The notes under the pieces were generated by a model. It was not told the origin of the DNA, made no database searches, and saw nothing but the letters and a program-made list of their open reading frames with translations. From Balnearium lithotrophicum (GTDB taxonomy: Bacteria > Aquificota > Aquificia > Desulfurobacteriales > Desulfurobacteriaceae), in assembly GCF_900182585.1 (NCBI RefSeq), contig NZ_FXTM01000003.1, positions 1 through 64,000 of the forward strand: a stretch of 64,000 bases of DNA, in the 5' to 3' direction. Of the stretch, positions 42,944 through 51,832 are shown one piece after another. A program made the position numbers and the translations under genes. How positions within the stretch are numbered: the stretch's first letter is position 1; each line of letters begins with the position of its first letter.

Positions 42944-42960
42944 GGGCGGCTAAACCGCCC
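42944..42960 (-). terminator. Intercistronic hairpin between the two uncharacterised genes
   Basis: GGGCGG-TTTAG-CCGCCC on the minus strand, four bases after the 647-residue gene's stop and 25 before the next start, followed by TTAAACTAAAT instead of a U-run. The layout is the same as between acn and idh. It is more likely a leaky or stabilising hairpin than a full terminator. Confidence 0.55.
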
Positions 42961-42964
42961 AGAA

Positions 42965-44908
42965 TTAGTTGAGTTTTTCAAGAGCTTCAAGTATCAAAAG
43001 ACCTGCCTCGTTTATGGAGCTCTTACCTATGAGGTTTGAAGCCCTAAGAATTACAAGCTCTCTTTCAAAAGACTCAGGGTCAAGCCCTGAAAGCTTCATA
43101 GCTTCCTTAAAGTTCTTTGGAAGGACCCTTACCTTCCTTTCCTTCTCATAGAGCGTTCCGACCTTCCTTAAGGCTTCAAGAACTCTCACTGCAAGAGGTG
43201 TTATAGGATTTCCGAAACCTTCAGGTGTTCCGGAGAGAGCTCTCTTGATTAGCTTTCCTGGCTCTGTGAGGATTATTGCCTCGTTCTGGAGGATATCTAT
43301 GTAACCGCGAGCTTCCAATTTGTTGAGTGCGTACTCAACCTCCTCCTTCCACGTCTCGTCAAACTGTTCGTAAACATCCTTAACAAAGAATCCCTTTTCA
43401 GGAATCTTGTGGAGAACCTGGAGTTCAAACCTTGTAATGTGCGGAAGCCTCCTTATTTCGTAGGCCATTTGAGCATACATCTTTCCTGCTTCCGTTGCCT
43501 CCCCTCCGCCTATAAGCTGAGCCTCAACACCCTTTTGATACCACTCAACGTTTGGAGCTGCAAACTCTTTGTTTGTAACAGTTATCGCTTTAACTCCAAC
43601 TGCCGGTATTTCCCTAATTCCCCTCGTCTTCATGTCCTCAAGGACCTTTTTACCGAACTCTGTTAGGTAGTGAACCTTCTTCCCCTCTTTTTCCTCTGCC
43701 CTTATCAGGTTGAACGATTCAAGGGTATAGAGGGACTCCTGAACCAAGTCGTACATCTTCTCGTACCACTGGTTACCCTTCTCGTAGAAGGACTTGAAGA
43801 GCTCCTCAACAGTCTTAACCTCACCAAACTTCTTCTGAATTTCTTCCTTCTTCTGATAACCTAAGTCCTGATAGAGTCTCCTTCCGTAGTACTCAAGGAG
43901 ATGCTTGTACTCCTTAAGTGGTTTGTAGAACAGGTAGTGGACAAGCTCATCTACAGTAGGAAGCGTTGATGGGTCGCTTTCGTTGTGCTTCCAAACCTCT
44001 TCGATTCCCCTTAGGAGCTCTGCATCAATCACCTCAACGTTTATCGACTTAACGGGTTTAAAGCTCCTCTCCTTCCAAATCCTGTAGGCCTCAAGTAGGT
44101 GTTCCCCAGCAGGTAATGGATTGCCCTCATCATCAATCAGCGCAAGCTGGAATAGAACCTCCTTCTCCTCGTCTGTAACGGCCTCAAATCCCTCGTAAAC
44201 GGCCCTCTCCAATGAGTCCATTATGTCTTCAGAGATAACAGTTTCCAACGTTGGAGCTATCGTTTCGCACGCAGCCTTTATCTCCCTTCCAAGTGGAGTT
44301 AATGAGTAGATGTCAGACGTTGGAACTGAAAATGCCAGTAACCTCATTGCTCCCATTAGAATAGGGAACCTTCCCCCTGCAGGAAGCATTGAGGACTCGG
44401 CAGGTCCTGCCGGCATCTCCTTTATGTACTGACAGAGTTCCCTGTCTATAATCAACCTTGGATGGGCATTCTTAAATATCTCGTAGATATCCTTTGCGTA
44501 CTGGTTAACTGTCCTGAATACTCCCTTCTTCTCTACCTTCCTCTCCTCAATGAAGCCCCTCTTTTCAAGCTCCTTCTCGGTTAGCTCTCCTGGAATATCA
44601 TCGTTCTCAATTGCTGTTTCAATCATCATCAAAACTTCTGAACCGAGCCACCTAAACTCCTCATCCCACTTTGACGGATGGAGAATAAACTTCTTCTCAA
44701 CCATGTCATCTAAGATGTTGGCTAAAGCCCTTCCCCAGTATGTAAGGGCATACTCTAAAGGCCTTACCTGTCTAAGAAGGTTCATTCTCTCAAGCTCTAA
44801 GTAGGGCGGCTCCTCAGACTTTAAGAAGAGCTGACACGTCGGAGCTTGATTCTTCTCCTCCTCCCTAACTCTCATAAGTGCTAAGGCGTGTTCTTTTCTG
44901 ATTACCAT
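42965..44908 (-). CDS. Uncharacterised protein with repeated winged-helix-like motifs
   Basis: 647 residues, no membrane segments. A motif of the form (L/I)-T-x-x-G-x-x-(L/I), typical of the last strand and helix of winged-helix domains, recurs: ALTYWGRAL (54-62), SLTPLGREI (202-210), YLTEFGKKV (414-422), ILTEPGKLI (547-555) and SINEAGLLI (631-639), with a sixth weaker one at ATEAGKMYAQM (470-480). So it may be an array of winged-helix folds, possibly binding DNA or RNA. It may correspond to the DUF505 family; I recall this only vaguely. It has a strong promoter of its own and precedes the 357-residue unknown. Confidence 0.82.
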   Translation of the reverse strand: MVIRKEHALALMRVREEEKNQAPTCQLFLKSEEPPYLELERMNLLRQVRPLEYALTYWGRALANILDDMVEKKFILHPSKWDEEFRWLGSEVLMMIETAIENDDIPGELTEKELEKRGFIEERKVEKKGVFRTVNQYAKDIYEIFKNAHPRLIIDRELCQYIKEMPAGPAESSMLPAGGRFPILMGAMRLLAFSVPTSDIYSLTPLGREIKAACETIAPTLETVISEDIMDSLERAVYEGFEAVTDEEKEVLFQLALIDDEGNPLPAGEHLLEAYRIWKERSFKPVKSINVEVIDAELLRGIEEVWKHNESDPSTLPTVDELVHYLFYKPLKEYKHLLEYYGRRLYQDLGYQKKEEIQKKFGEVKTVEELFKSFYEKGNQWYEKMYDLVQESLYTLESFNLIRAEEKEGKKVHYLTEFGKKVLEDMKTRGIREIPAVGVKAITVTNKEFAAPNVEWYQKGVEAQLIGGGEATEAGKMYAQMAYEIRRLPHITRFELQVLHKIPEKGFFVKDVYEQFDETWKEEVEYALNKLEARGYIDILQNEAIILTEPGKLIKRALSGTPEGFGNPITPLAVRVLEALRKVGTLYEKERKVRVLPKNFKEAMKLSGLDPESFERELVILRASNLIGKSSINEAGLLILEALEKLN

Positions 44909-44927
44909 CTGTCTCCCTCCTCTTTAG

Positions 44928-44955
44928 TTTATATCTGTTATTTAAATTATGTCAA
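44928..44955 (-). promoter_or_regulatory. Promoter of the 647-residue unknown
   Basis: On the minus strand TTGACA (44955-44950) and TATAAA (44933-44928) are separated by 16 bases, the best consensus promoter seen in the window. The leader would be about 15 bases and includes GAGGAGGGAG. This suggests strong, constitutive expression of the two uncharacterised proteins. Confidence 0.7.
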
Positions 44956-45010
44956 ACATTTTTTTAGGGCAATAGAGTATCTACAGGATTACCTGCAAAT
45001 TTGTTAAATT

Positions 45011-45280
45011 TTAACTTGCACTTCCCCACTCTTCTAAAACCCTCTCCTTGTATCCAAGTTCATTGAGGACCTCCAACTCCTCTGCTAAGAGAAGAGCGAA
45101 ATTCTCTAAATCCTCTTCAGAAAATTTAGAAAAGTCCAAGTTTACGGGATTCTCAGGAATTTCCATATTCTCCTTTCCTAACTGATAGAGAACTTTTTCC
45201 AAAATCTCCCTCAGAGTTTTATCACCCAATTCAACTGAAAGTTCAATTAAAAGTCTCTTAAGCTTTTTTCTTTTATTCAC
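45011..45280 (-). CDS. Small acidic protein, unknown
   Basis: 89 residues from GTG 45280, five bases after AAAGGAG; overlaps the PAS-EAL stop by 8 bases. Predicted helical: KKLKRLLIELSVELGDKTLR and SEEDLENFALLLAEELEVL. No domain recognised. Tight coupling to a c-di-GMP-type gene hints at a partner, but this is inference. Confidence 0.6.
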   Translation of the reverse strand: MNKRKKLKRLLIELSVELGDKTLREILEKVLYQLGKENMEIPENPVNLDFSKFSEEDLENFALLLAEELEVLNELGYKERVLEEWGSAS

Positions 45281-47636
45281 AGTAACTCCTTTCTACAACT
45301 TCCTTGATTCTTTCAAAAGGAACTGGAGGCATAAAGTAGAACCCCTGTCCCTCTTCACACCCCATTTCTCTCAGCTCCTTTAATGTCTCTTCGTTTTCTA
45401 TACCTTCTGCTAAAGCAGTTGCTCCAACGGAATGTGCCAGGTCTATAACTGTCCTCACAACGCTCCTTGCCCTTTTCGTCTCTAACATTTTGAGAACAAA
45501 ATCCTTATCTATTTTCAATTTATCAATATCAAAGTCTATCAGATATTCCATATTTGAATATCCTTTACCAAAGTCATCTAAGGCTATTTTTATCCTCTTC
45601 TTCCTCAACTCCTCCAATAGTTTAGATGTATACTCTGGATTCTCCATTGCAGTCCTTTCTGTAATTTCCACAACAAGGAGTTCAGGATTGAACCTGTAAT
45701 ACTCAAGGGCATCCATAATATCGTTTAAAAAATTTTCTGAGGAAAACTGCTTTGATGAGAAGTTAACAGAAACAAAGCAACTTTTACCCAAATTTTTCAT
45801 ATCCTCCAGGCTCTTTCGTAGAGCAAACCTTCCAATTTCTAAAATTAGGTCCGTTTCTTCTGCTATCGGTATAAATTTATCAGGTGGAACTGCCCCTAAA
45901 TCCTTTGAAAACCACCTTATAAGGGCTTCAAACCCTACAATTCTATTGTCCTTCAGTGAGTAGATTGGTTGATAGTACACTGTTAACTCTCTATTTTTTA
46001 GAGCCTCTGATAATTTTGCCCTTATCATCTGCTTTTCTAACAACTCTTTTTCCAACTCTGAGCTGTACAGGGATATTGTGTTAATGCCTAATTCCGTAGC
46101 TTTTTTAAGAGCTAAAAGTGACTTTTTCAGTAGCTCCGTTTCATTTTCAGCATCTGTAGGAAAAACTGCTATTCCAACGTTATAAAGAGGAACAAACTGT
46201 CCAAGTATGGGTTTTTCAAAAATCTCCTTTAAGGTCTTTATAAAGTTGTCTAAACTTTGATTTATTTTAGTATAAACAGAAATAATAAATTCGTCGAATG
46301 ATATTCTAGCTACATAGACTGTAGGAAATGCACTTTCCATTCTTTTGACAATTTCTAATATCACATTCTTTACCGTTACTTTATTTGAATAGGACAGAAA
46401 CAGTAAATCTCTCAAGTTTACGATTTTTATTGAAGCTATTATAAAATTCTCATTTCTCGATTTAGCGATTCTAATGATTGGTCTTAAGTACTTTTTGAAC
46501 ATAAGAATATTTGCTAGTCCAGTTTCTAAATCGTAGAAAATGGCCCTTTTTAGTTTTGTTTCTATAATTTTTCTGTCAGATATATTCCTTCCTATTAAAA
46601 TAAATTTTTTAAGTTTTTTGGAAAATACCATATGTCCTTCAAACCAGACAGGAATTCCGTTCCTTGTTAAGAACTTATATTCAACTTTAATTGTTTTATC
46701 TGGATTTTCTAATGCTTGATTGAGAACGTATATGAACTTCTCTCTATCGTCGGCAGAAATAAAATCAAAAATACTCTTTCCTACTGTCTCTTTGTCGTAA
46801 TAACCCAGTTTGGTTAAGGACTCACTTTGATAAAGTATTTTCCCTTTCCTATCCAATAGGAATAGGATATCGGGAGAGTACTTCATTAAATTTTCAAGAG
46901 TCGATAAAGTTTTCTCTAATTTTTTCTGCAAGCGCTTCTCTTTTGTTATATCAATCAAAATTAGTAAGAATTTTATTGTATGACTTTCCTCTCTTATATT
47001 ATTTTTAATAGCTTTTATCCAGAGATATCTGCCAGTTTTCTTCTTAAATCTGAAAATTACTGTAATTTTCTTCTTATTTTTATAGTTTTGATTTATAAGG
47101 TTTAAAAAATTTTCTCTATCATCTGAATGGACTTTTTCTATAAAAGACTCAAAGTCTCCTAAATCACTCTTATCGTATCCTGTTAATTCAAAGATTGCAC
47201 TGTTGAGGTAAATAATTTTAACGGCCTTTGTTTTCCTGTTTACTTCTACTTCTTGAATTGGAATGGTTATAGTCTTTATTTTATTTTCTAAATCGACTTT
47301 ACTTGTTATATCAATTCCTATAATTAGTCCATAATATTGATTTCCTATTTTAATAGTTTTTTTCAACGATTTAAGATAGACAAACTTACTATCTTTCTTT
47401 AATAAAGCCAGGATATAAAAATTCTCTTGTGATTTATCCTCGGAGATTCCAGTTTTACTTTTCTTAAATGATGGAAATAACTCTTGAATTGTTCTACTTT
47501 TTATCTCCTTTTCACTATAATTTGTCAATTTTAACGTATACTTATTGAACCATACGGGCTTATCCTTCTCATATATAATAACAATAGCCGGAATTTCATC
47601 TATAATCTGCCTTAAAATCACACTGCTTAATTTCAT
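45273..47636 (-). CDS. PAS-PAS-PAS-GGDEF-EAL signalling protein
   Basis: 787 residues from ATG 47636, with GGGGAGGAG upstream. Three PAS-like regions are visible (start; KAVKIIYLNSAIFELTGYDK; NLMKYSPDILFLLDRKGKIL), each with the usual follow-on strands. The GGDEF loop is degenerate, ARISFDEFII, so cyclase activity is doubtful. The EAL domain looks complete: GFEALIRWFSKD, FVSVNFSSKQF, LVVEITERTAM, ALDDFGKGYSNM, LKIDKDFV, ALAEGIENEETL and GCEEGQGFYF. No membrane segment is seen, so it probably senses a cytoplasmic cue, such as redox or gas, and degrades c-di-GMP. Confidence 0.9.
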   Translation of the reverse strand: MKLSSVILRQIIDEIPAIVIIYEKDKPVWFNKYTLKLTNYSEKEIKSRTIQELFPSFKKSKTGISEDKSQENFYILALLKKDSKFVYLKSLKKTIKIGNQYYGLIIGIDITSKVDLENKIKTITIPIQEVEVNRKTKAVKIIYLNSAIFELTGYDKSDLGDFESFIEKVHSDDRENFLNLINQNYKNKKKITVIFRFKKKTGRYLWIKAIKNNIREESHTIKFLLILIDITKEKRLQKKLEKTLSTLENLMKYSPDILFLLDRKGKILYQSESLTKLGYYDKETVGKSIFDFISADDREKFIYVLNQALENPDKTIKVEYKFLTRNGIPVWFEGHMVFSKKLKKFILIGRNISDRKIIETKLKRAIFYDLETGLANILMFKKYLRPIIRIAKSRNENFIIASIKIVNLRDLLFLSYSNKVTVKNVILEIVKRMESAFPTVYVARISFDEFIISVYTKINQSLDNFIKTLKEIFEKPILGQFVPLYNVGIAVFPTDAENETELLKKSLLALKKATELGINTISLYSSELEKELLEKQMIRAKLSEALKNRELTVYYQPIYSLKDNRIVGFEALIRWFSKDLGAVPPDKFIPIAEETDLILEIGRFALRKSLEDMKNLGKSCFVSVNFSSKQFSSENFLNDIMDALEYYRFNPELLVVEITERTAMENPEYTSKLLEELRKKRIKIALDDFGKGYSNMEYLIDFDIDKLKIDKDFVLKMLETKRARSVVRTVIDLAHSVGATALAEGIENEETLKELREMGCEEGQGFYFMPPVPFERIKEVVERSYCE

Positions 47637-47758
47637 ATTCTCCTCCCCAAACTTTTTACTTTTAAGATTATTGGAATCTCTTCTTAAAATCAACTGATAT
47701 TATTCTTATTGTCCTAACAACTTTTTCCAATTAAGAAAAAGAGTTATTATTTTGAATC

Positions 47759-49504
47759 ATGATAAAGGAAATCTACGAAATAAGAAAGCTCTTACTTCTA
47801 TCTATTCCAGTAGGGATTCTTTCTGGACTTCTGGCAGTTGGATTTCTCTATTCACTGGATTTCTCTACAAACCTCTTCTTGGGAAATATCGTAGGCTATC
47901 ATCCTCCAAAGCCCTTCGGAGAGGGAGGAGGAGAAACGTACGTTTTCTTCATCTCTCACAGGTTTCTCCTTCCACTTGTAACCGCCATTGGAGGATTAAT
48001 TGTAGGAATACTGGTCTATCTTTTTGCACCTGAGGCAGCAGGCGTAGGTACGGACGTTGCAATAAAGGCCTTCCACTACGGTCTTCCGATAGGTTTAAAG
48101 AGCTCCATCTTAAAACTCATTACCTCGGCTATAACCATTGGAAGTGGTGGCTCATCAGGTAGAGAAGGTCCTATGGCACTTATAGGTGCCGGTATTGGAA
48201 GGTGGTTTGGGGAAGCTCTAAAACTGACTCAGGAGGAGAAGAACATTCTCCTTGCAGCAGGCTTAGGAGCCGGAATTGGAGCCGTTTTTAGAGCTCCCTT
48301 TGCAGGGGGAATTTTAAGCGCTGAGGTCTTCTACAAGGAGGACTTTGAAGTAGAGGCACTGATTCCAGGATTTGTCTCCTCCATTGTAGCCTACATCGTT
48401 GCTGGATTCTTTGTAGGATACGAACCCCTGTTTAAAACGGAGGTCGTTTTTCCAAAATTTACAACCGAGGAGATTGCAGGGTACATCGTTTTAGGCATCG
48501 TTTCAGCATTTATTGCAAAGTTCATGATTTTCACCTTTTACAGTGTAAAGAACCTGTTTAAAAACTTAAAAATCCATCCAATCCTGAAACCTGCAGTTGG
48601 TGGCTTCTTAGCTGGAATCTGTGGAATCCTCACTCCCCTTGCTGTGGGAAACTCTTACGGCTGGATTCAGATGTTTATGAAAGGAGAATTCTTGTACTTA
48701 TCATTTCCACTAATCCTCCTTAGTATTCCTGTTGTTATTCTTTCACTCTCATTCACGTTGGGTTCTGGTGGGTCTGGTGGTGTTTTTGGTCCATCCTTGG
48801 TTGTAGGTGGAATTACGGGAGCTTCACTCTCAATTCTATTTAACGATTTACTTGGAGGTCCCGTTTTTAATCCTGGAATGATGACAATTGTAGGAATGAT
48901 TTCCGTATTTACTGCAGCTGCAAGCGCTCCTCTTTCCACAATTATCCTGGTATCTGAAATGACAAGAGGGTACGACATTCTTCCGTACGCCCTCCTATCA
49001 CTGGTAATTGCCCATAATCTTGCAGGATTTGAGAAAACGCTCTTTGAGTACCAACTCTTAAACAGACTTGAGTCTCCATTCCACAGAGATGAACTAAAGG
49101 CCTTCATTTTGAAAACTGCAAGGGTGAAGGAGGTTATGACCAGGAATGTAATAGCCCTCCATCCAAATGCTTCCGTTCTTGAAGCAAAGGAGATAATGGC
49201 TAAAAAGTTTATTGCGGGAATACCTATTGTTAATGAGAAGAATCAGGTAATTGGAATAGTTACAACGTCGGATGTTTTAAAGGTTGAGCCGGAAAAAATG
49301 AAGACTACAAAGGTCTTTGAAATAATGACTCCCAAACCTGCATGTGTCCTTCCGGATTGGAACTTATTAGAGGTTATGAAGCTCTTTGCAAACTACGGTT
49401 ACGGCAGAGCTCCCGTTGTCTCAGATTTTGAATCTATGAAGTTAGTTGGAATTATTTCCCGTTCAGATATAGCCAGATACCTGATAAAGAAAAACGTTAT
49501 TTAA
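47759..49504 (+). CDS. ClC-family chloride channel/transporter with CBS pair
   Basis: 581 residues with about eleven membrane segments and a C-terminal CBS pair (RVKEVMTRNVIALHPNASV; VFEIMTPKPACVLPDWNLLE). Filter motifs GSGGSSGREGPMALIGAGIG and GSGGSGGVFGPSLVVGG are both well preserved, closer to the classical family than the ClC at 23759. The ATG lacks a ribosome binding site; TATTAT (47745-47750) lies eight bases before it, suggesting a leaderless message. The 3' end overlaps a small minus-strand ORF by 8 bases. Confidence 0.9.
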   Translation: MIKEIYEIRKLLLLSIPVGILSGLLAVGFLYSLDFSTNLFLGNIVGYHPPKPFGEGGGETYVFFISHRFLLPLVTAIGGLIVGILVYLFAPEAAGVGTDVAIKAFHYGLPIGLKSSILKLITSAITIGSGGSSGREGPMALIGAGIGRWFGEALKLTQEEKNILLAAGLGAGIGAVFRAPFAGGILSAEVFYKEDFEVEALIPGFVSSIVAYIVAGFFVGYEPLFKTEVVFPKFTTEEIAGYIVLGIVSAFIAKFMIFTFYSVKNLFKNLKIHPILKPAVGGFLAGICGILTPLAVGNSYGWIQMFMKGEFLYLSFPLILLSIPVVILSLSFTLGSGGSGGVFGPSLVVGGITGASLSILFNDLLGGPVFNPGMMTIVGMISVFTAAASAPLSTIILVSEMTRGYDILPYALLSLVIAHNLAGFEKTLFEYQLLNRLESPFHRDELKAFILKTARVKEVMTRNVIALHPNASVLEAKEIMAKKFIAGIPIVNEKNQVIGIVTTSDVLKVEPEKMKTTKVFEIMTPKPACVLPDWNLLEVMKLFANYGYGRAPVVSDFESMKLVGIISRSDIARYLIKKNVI

Positions 49505-49613
49505 CCTTCCTCTTTTCCTCCAACGTGTGTTTCCATGCAAGCACTGCAAAGGAGAGAGGAAGGGCAATTGCAATTATTGTACATATTATCCCTAAAATCG
49601 TGTTCTCACTCAT
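49497..49613 (-). CDS. Very small single-pass membrane protein
   Basis: 38 residues: MSENTILGIICTIIAIALPL, SFAVLAWKHTLEEKRKVK. ATG 49613 follows the previous gene's TAG directly and has GGGAGGTG in the right place. One transmembrane helix and a positive tail. No family recognised. The good ribosome binding site and tight junction to the MqnE-like gene support it; the small size keeps confidence modest. Confidence 0.5.
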   Translation of the reverse strand: MSENTILGIICTIIAIALPLSFAVLAWKHTLEEKRKVK

Positions 49614-50720
49614 CTACACCTCCCTGTAAACTTCAATCACGTTGTAGAGAGTATCCCTCTCTACAGGGATTTTTCCGGCTTCCCTTATGAGCCTAATGAG
49701 CCTCTTTTTTGGTATATACTGTCCTGCTCTTGCTCCTGCAGCCTGAGTAATATCCTCCTCTGTAACCGTTCCGTCAATGTCGTCTGCTCCAAACTGGAGT
49801 GCAAGCTGGGCTATCTTTTCGCCCAACATTACCCAGTAGGCCTTTACGTGTTGAAAGTTATCAAGGAGAAGCCTTGAAACTGCTATCGTCTTAATTTCAT
49901 CAAACCCTGTTGTGTAGTTGGCATTGGGAATTTCTGTATTGATAGGGTGGAATGCAAGGGGTATGAACGTTTGAAATCCTCCCGTTTCGTCCTGAGCCTC
50001 CCTCAACCTGATTAAGTGGTCAACCCTGTCCTCAAAGGATTCAATGTGTCCAAAGAGCATCGTTGCATTACTCTTCAAACCCAACCTGTGTGCCGTTTTG
50101 TGTATCTCTAAGTACTCCTCCCCTGAAATCTTATCGGGACATATCCTTTTTCTAACACCTTCGGAAAATATCTCTCCACCACCTCCTGGAATTGAACCGA
50201 GTCCTGCTTCTATTAGGTCCTTCAGAGTCTCCTCAATAGTTCTACTTCCCCTCTCGGATATGTACTTAATCTCCTCTGCAGTGTAGGCTTTAACGTGAAT
50301 GTCTGGAAACTCCTCTTTAACTTTCCTTACAATATCTAAGTAATCCTCGTATCCCCAGTCGGGATGAAGGCCTCCAACTATGTGAACCTCTGTAAGTCCC
50401 GGGTTCTGCTCCTTGTAGTTCCTCAGCTTTTCAAGGATTTCTCCAACTGTTAGTTCGTATGCTCCCTCTTCTCCCTTTTTCTTTCTAAAGGCACAGAACT
50501 TACACGTTCCAATGCAGATGTTTGTGGGAGTTATGTGAACGTTAACGTTAAAGTAGGCAAACTTTCCGTTCTTCCTCTCTGAAACCAAGTTTGCCAGATA
50601 TCCTATCGTGTGAATGTCGTTAGATTCAAAGAGGGTAAGTCCATCCTCAAAGGAGAGCCTCTCGCCGTTTAAAACCTTTTCAGCTATGGGAATTAACCTC
50701 TCATCTCTTATAAAGTTCAT
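49614..50720 (-). CDS. mqnE: Aminofutalosine synthase (radical SAM)
   Basis: 368 residues; radical SAM enzyme joining the enolpyruvyl chorismate derivative to adenosine in the futalosine route to menaquinone. NICIGTCKFCAFRKKKGEEG carries CX3CX2C; EVHIVGGLHPDWGYEDYLDI, SIPGGGGEIFSEGVRKRICP and FGADDIDGTVTEE are MqnE signatures. It overlaps the upstream paralogue by 4 bases. Menaquinone fits an anaerobic or microaerobic respirer. MqnC is the alternative, but the DDIDGTV block favours MqnE. Confidence 0.9.
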   Translation of the reverse strand: MNFIRDERLIPIAEKVLNGERLSFEDGLTLFESNDIHTIGYLANLVSERKNGKFAYFNVNVHITPTNICIGTCKFCAFRKKKGEEGAYELTVGEILEKLRNYKEQNPGLTEVHIVGGLHPDWGYEDYLDIVRKVKEEFPDIHVKAYTAEEIKYISERGSRTIEETLKDLIEAGLGSIPGGGGEIFSEGVRKRICPDKISGEEYLEIHKTAHRLGLKSNATMLFGHIESFEDRVDHLIRLREAQDETGGFQTFIPLAFHPINTEIPNANYTTGFDEIKTIAVSRLLLDNFQHVKAYWVMLGEKIAQLALQFGADDIDGTVTEEDITQAAGARAGQYIPKKRLIRLIREAGKIPVERDTLYNVIEVYREV

Positions 50721-51832
50721 CGGTAAACCCTCAAAACGTTGTAGTTTGTGTCCCTCTCAACTGGAATTTTTCCGGCCTCCTTTATGAGCTTTATAAGCCT
50801 CTCCTTTGGCATGAACGATGAACTTTCTGCCCCTGCAGACCTTGTTATCGTCTCCTCAACGACCGTTCCATCAAGGTCGTTTACTCCAAAGTGTAGGGAA
50901 ATCTGAGCCAACTTTTCGCCTAAGGTTATCCAGAAGGCCCTTACGTGCCTGAAGTTGTCAAGGAGGAGCCTTGCTGCCGAGAGCATCTTCAGGTCGTCAA
51001 ACCCCGTTGTAAAGTTTCCTCCAAGTTTGGTGTTCTTCGGCTGGTATGCAAACGAGATGAATGCCTGAAAACCTCCCGTTTCGTCTTGGAGCTCCCTCAG
51101 CCTCAAAAGGTGGTCAACCCTCTCCTCTACAGTTTCTATGTGACCGTAGAGAATTGATGTATTTGTTTTAAGTCCAAAGGAGTGAGCAACCTTGTGGATT
51201 TCAAGGTATCTCTCTGCAGAGAGTTTCTCAGGACAGAGTTTTTCCCTAACTCTACTACTGAAAACTTCGGCTCCCCCTCCTGGAAGAGCATCAACTCCGG
51301 CCTCAATTAGGTCTATTAGAACCTCCTCCAGACTCCTTCCCGAGATTCTACACAGGTGGTCTACTTCTTCGGCTGTGAACGCCTGAATCTTTGCATTCGG
51401 ATTCGCCCTCTTAATTTCACTAACGAACTCAATGTACTTTTCGTAGTTCCAGTCAGGATGAAGACCGCTAACTATGTGAATCTCACTTACTCCCTCAAAT
51501 TCCTTGGCCTTTTTAACTGCATCCTCAAGTGAGAGCTCGTAAGCACCTTCCTCTCCCCTCTCCTTCCTAAAGGCACAGAACTTACAAGACCCCTTACACA
51601 GGTTTGTTAGGTTTATGTGCCTATTAACTATGAAGTAAACCAACTTCCCGTTTTTTCCCTCATTTACAAAGTTTGCAATCCTCCCCAAGGTCAGGATATC
51701 GTTTGTTTTAAAGAGTTTTACTCCATCCTCAAAGGAGAGCCTCTCTCCGCTTAAAACCTTCTCAGCTATGGGAAGGAGCTCCCTGTCCTCAACAAGCTCA
51801 GGGTCTAAAATCTCCTTAATATCAACCATCAA
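50717..51832 (-). CDS. MqnE-like radical SAM paralogue
   Basis: 371 residues, clearly homologous throughout to the next gene (CKGSCKFCAFRKERGEEG, HIVSGLHPDWNYEKYIEFVS, ALPGGGAEVFSSRVREKLCP, FGVNDLDGTVVEETI), but more diverged from the MqnE consensus (ISFAYQP for the usual LAFHP). So this is a tandem duplication in which one copy has drifted. It may have another substrate or share the work. Translated after the DtxR regulator with a 4-base overlap (ATGATG start). Confidence 0.85.
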   Translation of the reverse strand: MMVDIKEILDPELVEDRELLPIAEKVLSGERLSFEDGVKLFKTNDILTLGRIANFVNEGKNGKLVYFIVNRHINLTNLCKGSCKFCAFRKERGEEGAYELSLEDAVKKAKEFEGVSEIHIVSGLHPDWNYEKYIEFVSEIKRANPNAKIQAFTAEEVDHLCRISGRSLEEVLIDLIEAGVDALPGGGAEVFSSRVREKLCPEKLSAERYLEIHKVAHSFGLKTNTSILYGHIETVEERVDHLLRLRELQDETGGFQAFISFAYQPKNTKLGGNFTTGFDDLKMLSAARLLLDNFRHVRAFWITLGEKLAQISLHFGVNDLDGTVVEETITRSAGAESSSFMPKERLIKLIKEAGKIPVERDTNYNVLRVYR

